Part shown: piece after piece, positions 1 to 10,700 of the stretch
Numbering within the stretch: position 1 is the stretch's first letter
Layout of the letters: every line of letters begins with the position of its first letter
Origin: Akkermansiaceae bacterium
GTDB lineage: Bacteria > Verrucomicrobiota > Verrucomicrobiia > Verrucomicrobiales > Akkermansiaceae
NCBI GenBank assembly: GCA_028822695.1
Contig: JAPKDA010000016.1
Coordinates: forward strand, 1-32,375
Direction: 5' to 3'
Length of the DNA: 32,375 nucleotides
Position numbers and translations under genes: made by a program
Notes under the pieces: generated by a model
What the model saw: the letters and a program-made list of their open reading frames with translations, nothing else
Told to the model about the DNA's origin: nothing
The model's database searches: none

Positions 1-28
1 GGGTGCTTGGGGTGGCAAGAGTGGGGGG

Positions 29-952
29 ATGAGACTGGTGATGGGGATGCTTTATTTGTTGCTGGGCCTGGCTAGTGGGGCTCAGCCGCCGGTGCGGGGG
101 GTGTTCAATGCGGGGACGGAATTGCATCGCTATGATGGGTGCGAGTTGGTGCCGACGGATTGGGCGGATGGGGATTCGTTTTCGGTGCGGTTTCCGGATG
201 GGAAGGATTATACGATTCGGCTCTATGGCGTGGATTGTCTGGAGACGAGTGGGGAGGATGATACGGATGCGCGGAGGCTGAGAGCGCAGCGGCGGTATTT
301 TGGGATCGCGAGGTTTGGAGGGAATCCGAAAGCGTCGAATAACAAGGCGAAGGAGATGGGGAAGGCTGCGAAGAAGAGGGTGAGTGAGTTGCTGGAGGGG
401 GAACTGACGGTGCATACGGCCTGGGCAGATGCGAGGGGGAGCGGGAAGTTCAAACGGCATTACGGATTCGTCAGGACCGCGGAGGGGAAGGATCTGGCGG
501 AGGTGCTTGTGTCGGAAGGACTGGCCCGGGCCTATGGAGTTTATCGATTGGGACCGCAGGGGGAAAGCGGAGCAGACTATAAGGAGCGCTTGCGGGATCT
601 GGAACTTCAGGCTGCTCGAAGAGGGGTTGGTATTTGGAAGTTCACGGACTGGGACAAGTTCCCGGAAGAGCGACAGGCGGAGCGCGATGAGGCGGCAGAG
701 TTGGATGCGGCGAAGGACGATAAGAAGGCCCCAGCGAAGAACGTGGATCCGAATACGGCGTCGCGGGATGAGTTGATGTCTTTGCCGGGGGTCGGCGAGA
801 AGACTGCGTTGGCGATTATCGAAGGCCGTGAGGAGGGGAAGTATCGGAAGGCGGAGGATTTGGATCGGGTGCCGAGGATCGGGAAGAAGACGGTGGAGAA
901 ATTGCGCCCGTATTTGAAGTTTGGTCCGGAGGCGAAGGCGGTGGAGCCATGA
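29..952 (+). CDS. Secreted thermonuclease-like (SNase) nuclease with C-terminal helix-hairpin-helix domain
   Basis: 307 residues. A hydrophobic N-terminus (about residues 1-18) looks like a signal peptide, so the protein probably acts outside the cytoplasm. The SNase-like fold is shown by DGDSF (47-51), the RLYGVDCLE block (64-72, matching the catalytic Arg and Glu region of staphylococcal nuclease) and the later GIWKF-type end of the domain near 205. A charged linker rich in D/E/K/A follows, then a ComEA-type helix-hairpin-helix tail (about 238-299: VDPNTAS, LPGVGEKTA, VPRIGKKT), a non-specific DNA-binding module. Known SNase proteins cut DNA or RNA phosphodiester bonds with Ca2+. The fused HhH tail suggests a DNA substrate; a role in nutrient scavenging or DNA uptake is inference. 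The stop overlaps a possible downstream start by ATGA. Confidence 0.85.
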   Translation: MRLVMGMLYLLLGLASGAQPPVRGVFNAGTELHRYDGCELVPTDWADGDSFSVRFPDGKDYTIRLYGVDCLETSGEDDTDARRLRAQRRYFGIARFGGNPKASNNKAKEMGKAAKKRVSELLEGELTVHTAWADARGSGKFKRHYGFVRTAEGKDLAEVLVSEGLARAYGVYRLGPQGESGADYKERLRDLELQAARRGVGIWKFTDWDKFPEERQAERDEAAELDAAKDDKKAPAKNVDPNTASRDELMSLPGVGEKTALAIIEGREEGKYRKAEDLDRVPRIGKKTVEKLRPYLKFGPEAKAVEP

Positions 953-1044
953 AGAAGAAGCTTTCCAGCGTGTTTGGAGGATGGAGGGGCGGCGACGCTG
1001 ACGGAGAATGTGGAGAGGTGGCGGGGATTTTGAGGGGTGGATGA
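949..1044 (+). CDS. Possible 31-residue ORF overlapping the nuclease stop codon
   Basis: An ATG at 949 shares the ATGA overlap with the stop of the nuclease gene, an arrangement typical of translational coupling. It opens with a lysine cluster (MKKKLSS) and is rich in Gly. No family is recognised and no hydrophobic segment is visible. It may be chance, because the composition equals that of the surrounding GC-rich spacer. Confidence 0.15.
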   Translation: MKKKLSSVFGGWRGGDADGECGEVAGILRGG

Positions 1045-1079
1045 TGAAGGCTGATGTGGGAATGGTGGGGGAGATCAGC

Positions 1080-1198
1080 AAGGAGGGGCGTTCTCCAGGG
1101 CGCCCATTGATGGGGGGCGAGCAGAGCGAGGTGGAGGGGGACTTGCTCGCTTGCGCTCGGAGGGTTTTAGACGGCGCCCTGGAAGAACGCCCCTCCTT
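1080..1198. repeat. 119-bp imperfect inverted repeat (MITE-like or terminator-like stem-loop)
   Basis: The left arm 1080-1104 and right arm 1173-1198 are reverse complements over 25 bases with one extra base in the right arm (ends: AAGGAGGGGCGTTCT and AGAACGCCCCTCCTT). Inside are weaker complementary tracts (GCGAGCAGAGCGAG against CTCGCTTGCGCTCG). It lies between the nuclease gene and the 3' end of the ABC-F gene, so it could end transcription from both sides, or be a small non-autonomous element. No T-tract follows either arm, which weakens the intrinsic-terminator reading. Confidence 0.6.
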
Positions 1199-1210
1199 GA
1201 GGTTCAAGCG

Positions 1211-3112
1211 CTACGCTTTGGGGCGGAGGGCTTCGAGGGCTTCCCAGCGGGTGTAGAGGGCGGCGACGGCGGCGCGGTTTGTTTCGAGCTCAGCGGTGAG
1301 TTCGTTGAGCTTGGCGAAGTGCTCGGCTTGGAAGGCGGGGTCGTTGAGTTTGGTCTCGAGGTCGGAAACTTTTTCTTCTGCTTCGAGGATGCGTTCTTCG
1401 ATGGTTTCGAGTTCGCGGGTTTCGTTGAAGGTGAGCTTGCGTTTCTTCTCGGCGGGCTTGGCGGCAGCCGCTTTTTTTCGGGCGGCGGCGTCGCGGTTGG
1501 CGGAGGCGGTTTGGGCGCGGAAGATGGCTTCGCGCTTCTGGCGTTTTTCCAAGTAGTAGGAATAGTTGCCGGGGCTGGTGTGAACGCCGTCGTCTTCGAA
1601 GGCGACGATGTGGTCACAGATGCGGTCGAGGAAGTAGCGGTCGTGGGAGACGACGAGGACGGAACCGGGGAAGCCGGAGATGGCTTCCTCGAGCATGCGG
1701 AGGGAGGGGAGGTCGAGGTCGTTGGTGGGTTCGTCGAGAACGAGGAGGTTGCCGCCAGTCTTGAGGACCTTGGCGAGCATGAGACGGGCGCGTTCGCCAC
1801 CGGAGAGGAGGTCGACCCGTTCGTTGATGCGGTCGTCGGAGAAGAGGTAGCGGCGGAGGTAGCCGCGGGCGCCGATGAGTTCCTCGCCGAAGCGGACCTT
1901 CTCATTGCCTTCCGCGACTTCGTCGAGGAGTGAGCCGGTGCCGTCGAGGACCATGCGGGTTTGGTCGATGTAGTTGACCTTCACGCGCTTTCCGAGTTGG
2001 GCGATGCCTTCGGTGGGCTCGAGTTGGTCGAGGCAGATTTTGAGAAGAGTGGTTTTGCCGGTTCCGTTGCGGCCGACGATGCCGGTGCATTCGCCGGGCT
2101 GGAGTTTGAGGTCGAGTTTGCGGAAGAGCCAGCGGGGGGAGGCTTCCGTGCCAACGTTCATGCCGACCTTGTCGAGTTCGACGACGATGTTGCCGAGGCC
2201 GGGTGGGGGAGGGATGAGGAGGTCCATCTCGCGTTCTTCGGGTGGCGCTTCCTGGCCTTCGGCTTCGTAGAACTTGTCGAGGCGGCTCTTGGATTTGGTG
2301 GTGCGGGCTTTGACGCCGGCGCGAACCCACTCGAGTTCTTCGCGGAGGAATCGCTGGCGGCGGCGTTCGGATTGTTTGGCGATGTTCTGGCGGATGGCCT
2401 TGGACTCGAGGAAGGCGGTGTAGTTGCCGGGGTGGGAAAATGCTTTGCCGTTGTCGAGCTCGATGATGCGGGTGGCGATGATGTCGAGGAAGTAGCGATC
2501 GTGGGTGACGAAGATGACGGCGCCGGTGTAGGTCTTGAGAAAGCTTTCGAGCCAACGAATGGAATCGGCGTCGAGGTGGTTGGTGGGTTCGTCGAGGAGG
2601 AGAAGGTCGGGTTGGGAGGCGAGGGCGCGGCAGAGGGCGACGCGGCGTTTTTCTCCTCCGGAGAGCGGGCCGGTTTCGGACTCGAGGGGTGGGGTGCCGA
2701 GGTTGTTGGAGAGGGATTGGATGCGGGCGTCGAGGTTCCAGCCGTCGGCGTGTTCGATGAGGTGAAGGAAGTCAGCGAGTTCGGATTCGGTGCCGTCGCC
2801 GTTTTCGTAGCGGCGGATCGCTTCGACGACATCACCGGCTCCGGCGGCAATGTTTTCGTGGATGGAGAGGTTGGGATCGAGTTCGAGTTCCTGGGGGAGG
2901 TAGCCGATGCGGAGTTGGCGGCGGCGGGAGATCTCGCCGGAGTCGCTCTCGTTGACGCCGGAGAGAATTTTGAGAAGGGAGGTTTTGCCGCAGCCGTTGC
3001 GGCCGACGAGGCCAACCTTTTCTCCGGCGGAGACGGCGAGGGTGACGCCGTCGAGGAGGTTTTGAGGGCCGTAGGCGAGGCAGAGTTCGTTGGCGGAGAG
3101 GAGGGAGGGCAT
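1211..3112 (-). CDS. uup: ABC-F family ATPase, Uup-like
   Basis: 633 residues with two ABC ATPase domains and no membrane segments, the hallmark of ABC-F proteins. Domain 1 has Walker A GRNGCGKTS (37-45), signature LSGGEKRR and Walker B LLLLDEPTNHLD. Domain 2 has GRNGTGKTT (around residue 350), LSGGERAR and LLVLDEPTNDLD. The linker carries the EWVRAGVKARTTKSKSR stretch typical of Uup, and the C-terminus ends in a charged coiled coil (RKLTFNETRELETIEERI...), as in Uup. ABC-F proteins bind the ribosomal E site or nucleic acid; Uup has been linked to transposon excision and ribosome assembly. The role here is inferred from family only. Length is usual. The gene precedes an S9 peptidase and a sulfatase on the same strand, but repeat-filled spacers argue against a single operon. 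Confidence 0.9.
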   Translation of the reverse strand: MPSLLSANELCLAYGPQNLLDGVTLAVSAGEKVGLVGRNGCGKTSLLKILSGVNESDSGEISRRRQLRIGYLPQELELDPNLSIHENIAAGAGDVVEAIRRYENGDGTESELADFLHLIEHADGWNLDARIQSLSNNLGTPPLESETGPLSGGEKRRVALCRALASQPDLLLLDEPTNHLDADSIRWLESFLKTYTGAVIFVTHDRYFLDIIATRIIELDNGKAFSHPGNYTAFLESKAIRQNIAKQSERRRQRFLREELEWVRAGVKARTTKSKSRLDKFYEAEGQEAPPEEREMDLLIPPPPGLGNIVVELDKVGMNVGTEASPRWLFRKLDLKLQPGECTGIVGRNGTGKTTLLKICLDQLEPTEGIAQLGKRVKVNYIDQTRMVLDGTGSLLDEVAEGNEKVRFGEELIGARGYLRRYLFSDDRINERVDLLSGGERARLMLAKVLKTGGNLLVLDEPTNDLDLPSLRMLEEAISGFPGSVLVVSHDRYFLDRICDHIVAFEDDGVHTSPGNYSYYLEKRQKREAIFRAQTASANRDAAARKKAAAAKPAEKKRKLTFNETRELETIEERILEAEEKVSDLETKLNDPAFQAEHFAKLNELTAELETNRAAVAALYTRWEALEALRPKA

Positions 3113-3240
3113 TGGGAAGAGGTCGGAGGGCAGGGGGCAGAAGAGAGTCGTCGGAGGTCAGAATGGAGACCCTCGGGAGGGCGGGGAGGTTGAACACTGA
3201 ATGTGGGGGGCTGAACAGGGAATTTTGAATGGAGGAGGCA
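3113..3240. repeat. Spacer with short 'word' repeats
   Basis: Upstream of the ABC-F gene the DNA is purine-rich and contains the word GAACACTGAATG (about 3193), which recurs as GAACACTGAATGG near 11348, and GTCGGAGGTC-type words that recur near 11265 and 11875. No ORF is supported. A promoter for the minus-strand gene should lie here but no clear -35/-10 pair is visible. Confidence 0.4.
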
Positions 3241-3244
3241 ATGT

Positions 3245-3271
3245 GGCGCGACCGAGACGGTCAGGCCACGG
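3245..3271 (+). repeat. Dispersed palindromic element, copy a
   Basis: Core GACCGAGACGGTC at 3250-3262, followed by AGGCCACGG. The two 5-base arms GACCG and CGGTC are complementary around AGA. This is the first of two tandem copies spaced 58 bp apart in the spacer between the ABC-F and S9 peptidase genes. Confidence 0.75.
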
Positions 3272-3280
3272 TGGGAGGAG

Positions 3281-3323
3281 TGCGGCTATCGCCGGGGGTT
3301 TAGAGGCGACCGAGACGGTCACC
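3281..3323 (+). repeat. Dispersed palindromic element, copy b (with upstream hairpin)
   Basis: Begins with the small hairpin part TGCGGCTATCGCCGG (3281-3295), then GGGTTTAG, then the core GACCGAGACGGTCAC (3308-3322). The same order of parts is seen in copies f and g, so the element is composite. The GCCACG tail is missing here. Confidence 0.7.
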
Positions 3324-3345
3324 TTACTGGTGGGAACACTTCGCG

Positions 3346-5295
<1,950 letters not shown>

Positions 5296-5377
5296 GATGA
5301 TGGGAGGGGAGGGTTGACCAGAATCCTTCGTCGCTCAAGCGATGAAGGACAGGTTTGGAGAATGGATAGAGATTGGG

Positions 5378-5396
5378 TGGGGACGGTCACGCCACG
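5378..5396 (+). repeat. Dispersed palindromic element, copy c (half copy)
   Basis: GGGGACGGTCACGCCACG in the spacer between the sulfatase and S9 peptidase genes. Only the right half of the palindrome and the GCCACG tail remain. Confidence 0.6.
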
Positions 5397-5402
5397 ACGA
5401 GA

Positions 5403-6695
5403 TCACTTCTTGTTCTTCTTTTTCTTGGGGAGGCCGAGGTGGGCGGGGCGTTGGCCGTGGAATTTGTTCAGGCCGGACTGAAGCATGGTGTGGGTTTGCT
5501 TGAGCTCATCACTGAGGGCGGTGAGGTCGAGTGGCTTCTTTTCGAGGACATCGTTCTTGATGTCGTAGAGTTTGCCGTCGCTGTAGAGTTTGTAACGTTG
5601 GTTGCGGGCGAAGCTCCGGGCCCCTTTATTCTGACCGCTCCGCGAGTACCACATGTAGATGTGGTCGCGGTGCTTGGTTTTGGGGGCTTTGAGGGTGGCG
5701 AGGAGGCTCTTGCCGTCGATGTTGTCAGGAGTGGCGGTGCCGGAAATCTCGCAGAGGGTGGGGAGGACGTCGCTGAAGTCGAGGATCTCGGTGGAGACGG
5801 TGCCGGCGGGAACGGTTCCGGGCCAGGTGGCGATGCAGGGGACACGGTTGCCGCCGTCGTGCATGGCGCCTTTCGCTCCGACGACCTTGCGACCGTTCAT
5901 CATGGAGACGACCGGTTTGTCGGTGCCGTTGTCGCCGAGAAAGATGACGAGGGTATTTTCGCGGAGGCCGGTTTCATCGAGTTTGGCGAGGATCTTGCCG
6001 ACGATCTTGTCCATGTAGGTGACCATGTCGCCGAAGTATTTGGCGTCGCCCTTGTAGGTTTTTGAACCCGGGCTTTTGGGATCCCAATCCTTGGAATCGG
6101 GAGTGGGCTCGAAGGGGCAGTGGGTGAGGATCATGGGATAGTAGAGGAGGAAGGGTTGCTCCTTGTTCTTCTCGATGAAATTGCAGGCGTGATCGCTGAC
6201 GACGTCGGGAAGGTATTCGCCGTTGGTGTAGTCGACATTCTGGCCGTTGACTTCGAGTCCGCCGTTGGGGTAGCGGCTGGGTCGGCGGGTGATCTGCCAG
6301 AGAGCGTAGTCGTCGAATCCGAAATGGCCCGGTCCTTCCATGCCTCCCTTGAGTTGCCACTTGCCGACCACGCAGGTTGCGTAGCCTTCCTTTTTGAGGA
6401 GATGGGCGAAGGTGGTTTGCTTGGGGTCGAGAAGGCCGAACTCGACGTAGTTGCGGATGTTGGAGATGCCGGTCATCAGTTTGACCCGCGAGGGGGTGCA
6501 GATCGGCTGGGAGTAGCAGTGCTCGAAGCGCATGCCTTGTTTGGCCATCTGGTCGAGGTGCGGAGTCTTGTAGGAGGTGCCGCCGTTGGCTGCGATGCAT
6601 TCGTAGCCGAGGTCGTCGGCCATGATGACGACGATGTTGGGTTTGGCGCTGGCGCAGGCGATGGTGGCGGTGAGGAAGAGGAGGAGGCGGTTCAT
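5403..6695 (-). CDS. Secreted type I sulfatase (arylsulfatase family)
   Basis: 430 residues. Signal peptide about 1-17 (MNRLLLFLTATIACASA). The mature protein starts with the sulfatase block KPNIVVIMADDLGY (metal-binding Asp27-Asp28) and has the formylglycine motif CTPSR (Cys66), which a formylglycine-generating enzyme (sulfatase-modifying factor) would oxidise. A second metal site appears as FLGDNGTDKP. The C-terminus ends in a lysine-rich LPKKKKNKK tail. Such sulfatases remove sulfate esters from algal or host polysaccharides, which fits the carbohydrate genes at 25-30 kb. No sulfatase-modifying enzyme is in the window. Substrate cannot be read from the sequence. Confidence 0.92.
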   Translation of the reverse strand: MNRLLLFLTATIACASAKPNIVVIMADDLGYECIAANGGTSYKTPHLDQMAKQGMRFEHCYSQPICTPSRVKLMTGISNIRNYVEFGLLDPKQTTFAHLLKKEGYATCVVGKWQLKGGMEGPGHFGFDDYALWQITRRPSRYPNGGLEVNGQNVDYTNGEYLPDVVSDHACNFIEKNKEQPFLLYYPMILTHCPFEPTPDSKDWDPKSPGSKTYKGDAKYFGDMVTYMDKIVGKILAKLDETGLRENTLVIFLGDNGTDKPVVSMMNGRKVVGAKGAMHDGGNRVPCIATWPGTVPAGTVSTEILDFSDVLPTLCEISGTATPDNIDGKSLLATLKAPKTKHRDHIYMWYSRSGQNKGARSFARNQRYKLYSDGKLYDIKNDVLEKKPLDLTALSDELKQTHTMLQSGLNKFHGQRPAHLGLPKKKKNKK

Positions 6696-6752
6696 TGGGA
6701 TTAACTACAGGGAAATTGGACAGAAATTTCAGATTGGATAGAATTTTGAGTG

Positions 6753-6783
6753 GGCGTGGCGTGGCCGTCTCGGTCACAGGCCT
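6753..6783 (-). repeat. Dispersed palindromic element, copy d (inverted)
   Basis: On the plus strand it reads GCGTGGCGTGGCCGTCTCGG then TCACAGGCC, the reverse complement of the standard orientation. With copy e it forms an inverted pair around a 52-bp centre. Confidence 0.75.
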
Positions 6784-6835
6784 GTTTGGTTGGGTGGGGG
6801 AGTGAATGGAATGGTTGGCGTGAATATTCGGAGTT

Positions 6836-6865
6836 TGGCCTGTGACCGGGACGGTCACGCCACGG
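6836..6865 (+). repeat. Dispersed palindromic element, copy e
   Basis: GGCCTGTGACCGGGACGGTC followed by ACGCCACGG. The palindrome GTGACCG-GGA-CGGTCAC has two complementary 7-base arms. It lies in the divergent spacer between the sulfatase and the Mpv17-like gene, opposite copy d. Confidence 0.8.
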
Positions 6866-6914
6866 TTGTTCTTGGCATGGGAACTGTAGGCCTCAGGGTT
6901 CGGCGGTCGGAGCG

Positions 6915-7616
6915 ATGAATGGAGAATCTGAGGGAGTGAGCGGGAAACCTCCGCCGTGGTTGTTGGGGTGGCGGGCGGCGAAAGCGAATTTCCTGCCGGG
7001 GATGTTGGTGCCTGCAGTGATGGGGGTCGTGCTGGTGCTCTACTTCTGGCATCCGCCGACACGGGAGTTCATCGAGCGGATGGCGGCAGTGAAAGCGCGG
7101 TGGGGGTTCGGTTACAGTGCGCTGGCGGGGATCGTGGCGGGGGCCTTTGTTCCAGAGATTTTGCGGGTGGCGGTGTTTCAGAAGGGCCGGGGGACGAGGA
7201 GGAATTTTGAGAACCTGGTGTTCACGATCCCGCTGTGGTGCGTGATGGGGTTGTGTGTCGATGTGTTGTATCGAATGCAGGTGGTGTGGTTCGGGGATGA
7301 GGCGACGCTGCCAGTGGTGGTGGCGCAGGTGTTCGTGGATCAGTTCCTCTACAACCCGTTGTTTGCGGCGCCGCTGTTGGTGTGGCTCTACGATTGGCGG
7401 AACGGAGGGTATCGGGTGCCGAAGGAGGCGTTCAACCTGCGCTATTACATGGGGCATGTGTTCCCGACGCTCATTGCGGGGTGGGCGGTGTGGATTCCGG
7501 TGACTGCGATTCTCTACACCTTGCCCGAGTCGGTGCAGGTTCCGTTGTTTGCCCTGGCCTTGAGCTTGTGGGTGCTGATCTTCACGTGGATGACTGAGAA
7601 TCGGGGTGGTGGGTAG
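6915..7616 (+). CDS. Multi-pass membrane protein resembling the Mpv17/PMP22 family
   Basis: 233 residues with four or five hydrophobic segments (about 28-46, 66-82, 102-118, 134-160, 182-202, 206-225). Two blocks recall Mpv17/PMP22 proteins: VFVDQFLYNPLFAAPLLVW, matching the '(L/V)DQ..(F)xPxF' region, and WAVWIPVTAILYTLP followed by VPLF and a W near the end, matching the C-terminal 'WPxxQxxNFxxVPxxxR..xxxW' signature in layout but not in every residue. Mpv17 proteins are best known in mitochondria and peroxisomes, where they form channels. The ATG at 6915 gives a short polar N-terminus. Function in bacteria is unknown; the family call rests on pattern, not on an alignment. Confidence 0.55.
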   Translation: MNGESEGVSGKPPPWLLGWRAAKANFLPGMLVPAVMGVVLVLYFWHPPTREFIERMAAVKARWGFGYSALAGIVAGAFVPEILRVAVFQKGRGTRRNFENLVFTIPLWCVMGLCVDVLYRMQVVWFGDEATLPVVVAQVFVDQFLYNPLFAAPLLVWLYDWRNGGYRVPKEAFNLRYYMGHVFPTLIAGWAVWIPVTAILYTLPESVQVPLFALALSLWVLIFTWMTENRGGG

Positions 7617-7650
7617 GTGGGGTGACGGATGAACCCACGAGGGGGGAGGG

Positions 7651-7701
7651 TTTGCGGCTTTGCCGGAGGGGTTTGATCATGACCGGGACGGTCACGCCAC
7701 G
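7651..7701 (+). repeat. Dispersed palindromic element, copy f (full composite copy)
   Basis: TTTGCGGCTTTGCCGG, then AGGGGTTTGATCAT, then GACCGGGACGGTCACGCCAC G. It has both hairpin parts in the same order as copies b and g. It sits 50 bp upstream of the PEPCK-like gene. Confidence 0.75.
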
Positions 7702-7752
7702 TTGTTGCCACGGGGCTTTCCCTTGGTCTGATTTTGCTACATATTCACCAAC

Positions 7753-10700
7753 GTGAAACGGAGACTTCAGGAAGGGATTGGATATTTTCAGACGAGGGAA
7801 GAGGGCGATACCGCCCGGGCTCAGCTGGTGGAACTGGTGAATGTGAAGCTGGCGTCGCAGGGGTTTTCGGTCCCGTTGGGGGGTGAGGATTCGCCGTTGC
7901 TGGCCTTGGGGCGGTCGCTGTCGGCAAACTTTGAGGAGAAATTGAGGATTTTTGGTGAGCCGCTCTGTCCGGCAGACCAGACGATTCATGATTTCCTGGT
8001 GAACTATCTCGGGGAACATGCGAAGGGCGTTTTTGAGGAGGGTGAGGCGATGGTGCCGCGTTCGGCCTTGGCATTGGAGAGGCATGGTTTGGCGCGGGTG
8101 CTTTCGGTGCCGGCGGATGGAGATGCGCTGAGTTCTGATCTCGTTTCTTCGTATCGGGTTTATCAAGGTGTCTGCCACAATCCGGCGAAGGATCGCCGCA
8201 CGACAGAGGGAGTATTCCATGTGGTGGAAGACGGATTGCCGATTCCGGCGGACAAGAAGGGGGTGCCGCGGCAGGCCTTCGCTCGGTTGTTGAAGGCGGC
8301 GTTGACTCCGCCCGACAAATATTTGCGTTTGCCATACACGGCGACGCGGGCCGAGGCGGATCAGGCGAATGCCTTTGCGAGTCTGTTGTTGCGGCCGGTG
8401 GTTTGTCCGGAGGTTCCGGGGGTGATGGCACAGCGGACGATGGAGATCAGGTTTTTTGCGCCGGGTGCGATGGTGAGTAATCTCGATTTTGTGGAGAGCA
8501 TCTTCGGCAATGCGGGTGATCCGTTTCTGCCGGAGAACGATGCGCGGCTTGATGCCGGTGGTTGGACCGGGCACAGCGGAGCGGTGATTTTGGCGCCGCA
8601 TTTGACGACATTGAAGAAGAAGGACCTTGGTCTGCCACATGTTTCGGAGGCGACCAAGCTGCAGAAGCGGGATGGGATGTGTTGGGAGAATGAGGGTGAG
8701 CTCTACAATGACGGCGGGGCCTTCAAGGTGGCTTGTCGTGATGCGTCGGGGGTTTGCGTGACGCTGATTGCGGATAGCTATTACGGTTATTGCAAGAAGG
8801 AGGTGAAGACGCAGATCAGCTTTTCGGCGAACTTGTTTGGGCTTTGTGAAGAGGAGCATGCGGGTGGGGCCTTGGCCTTTCCGTCGTTTGACATGGGGGA
8901 GGATTTTTCGGTGGCGCAGTTGGGCAAGAAGGTGAATCACACTTGGGACGAGGTGGTGAAGCTGCGGGGGGATCGGATGACGGTGATGCCGGATGGCTAC
9001 GGGGTCGATACGCGGTGGACGAACATCATCTACTTGCCGGAGACGACGCAGTTCGATCTGCGGAAGTTGCGGATTTCGTGGACGAAGGTGGATGGGTCGG
9101 AGAGCGGGAAGAAACTCTTGGTGGGAGAGACCTACATTCTCCCATCGGGGTTCAAGGTGGAGATGGGTCAGAGTGTGAAGGGCCAGCGTTGGCGGTTGAT
9201 CGGGACGCAGGCGGAAGGGACGTTTTGCCACAAGCCCTGCACGGTGTCGGGTGGCGGGAAGTCGGAGATTTCGAAGTCGTTGTCCGATGCGATGCTGACT
9301 GGGCCGGTGACGGTGCAGAACCTCGAGGAGGATGTGAAGGCGGTGCAGGAGATCCTGGACAAGGGACAGGAGTTTTACACGGCGCGGTTCAAGCATCCGC
9401 GGCAGCCGCAGTTGCCGAGTCGGCCGATTCTTGGCCCGATGCGTTCCTTTGGTTCGGTGGTGCGGATGCTCACGCCGAGTGATTTGTTCACCGACGAGTA
9501 TAACGCATGGTTGATGACGATTCCGCGCCAGGTGCGTGGGTTTGCCTTGGTGTTGAAACGACGGCATCAGCAGTCGTGGGGCGATGATTGGGCGAAGCGG
9601 TTCAGTGTGGATGTGATTGATGGCTTGCCGGGGATCGAGTTGAAGTTCCGGAACCAGCGCATCATCACGCGTTACCTGCGGGTTGGTTTCAACGAGGCGG
9701 GTGCCTGGCGGACCTTTGGAGTGCGGAAGGATTTTGCGCCGGCGGTGAAATTGCAGCGGGAGGATGATATTACGGCCTCGGTGGTGTTGCCGGCGGAGCG
9801 GTTGTCGGGATTGCATCCACATTTGAAGGAACCCGGCTACAAGTTTTCGACGAACTGTGAGTATCGATTGTTCCAACGGCCGGACGACGCGGTGATTCGC
9901 GGCTACGACAAGGCGGCGGAGGAGGATTTTTCGCGCACCGGCATGTTCTTTTCGAACTACGAGCCGTTACCTCGCACCGAGGCGCAGGAGATGTGCGAGG
10001 ATGCGATTCGCTTTGGGCAATTTACTGATCCGATGCAGGGATTGATTCGGAAAGTGGCGGCAGCAGAGAAGCCGGATTGGTTTGTGTGCACGGCGAACCC
10101 GCGGATCGTGGACGGGAAGCAGACGAAGAATCCTCGGTATCTGCAGAACCGTCCGGATTTGGAGAATGAGCGGGGTGAGTATCTCGCTGAGGTTGGAGCG
10201 CAGATGTTCCGTCGGCTTGGGGCGGAGGCGCCGGTGTTGAATCCGGTGCATGCGGTGTTGCCGGGGCGGAGGAACAATCCCGCTGATCCGGAGGCGGGGA
10301 TCCGTCCGCTGGCGGTGTTTGGCCCGGTGCATTTTCAGGAACTGCCGGAGTTGTTCATGGACTACACGGCGAGTTTGACCGGCAAGTCACCATCGACGAC
10401 GGGGGCAGGCTCGGAAGGGGCGCTGACGAAGGGGCCGTTCAACTGTTTGCTGCCGATTCACGATTTGAACAACGCGCTGATTTCGATGTTGCTGACCGGG
10501 GCGGGAGCCTTTTGTAGCGCGGCGGGACACATCGGGCGGAAGTACCGGGTGGATCATGATATCAGCTTGGTGATTCCGGAGGTGTGGAGTCGGATGCATT
10601 TGACGGAACGCGATCCGCAGTGGTTGATGGCGAACGGTTGTTTGGAGCCGTTGGAGGATTTTGAGCACGAGGGCCGGACGATTCCGGCGAGTCGCCTGGG

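Noticed and set aside
1008-1256. 82-codon plus-strand frame after the nuclease
   Set aside because: It runs across the inverted repeat 1080-1198 and into the 3' end of the ABC-F gene; no protein-like pattern.
1961-3193. 410-codon open frame opposite the ABC-F gene
   Set aside because: It is the antisense shadow of a gene with clear Walker and signature motifs, and its product is a low-complexity V/G/E/A-rich sequence.
7582-9876. 764-codon minus-strand frame across the PEPCK-like gene
   Set aside because: Composition is R/H/P/L-rich, as expected from an antisense frame of GC-rich DNA; the plus-strand product has coherent blocks.
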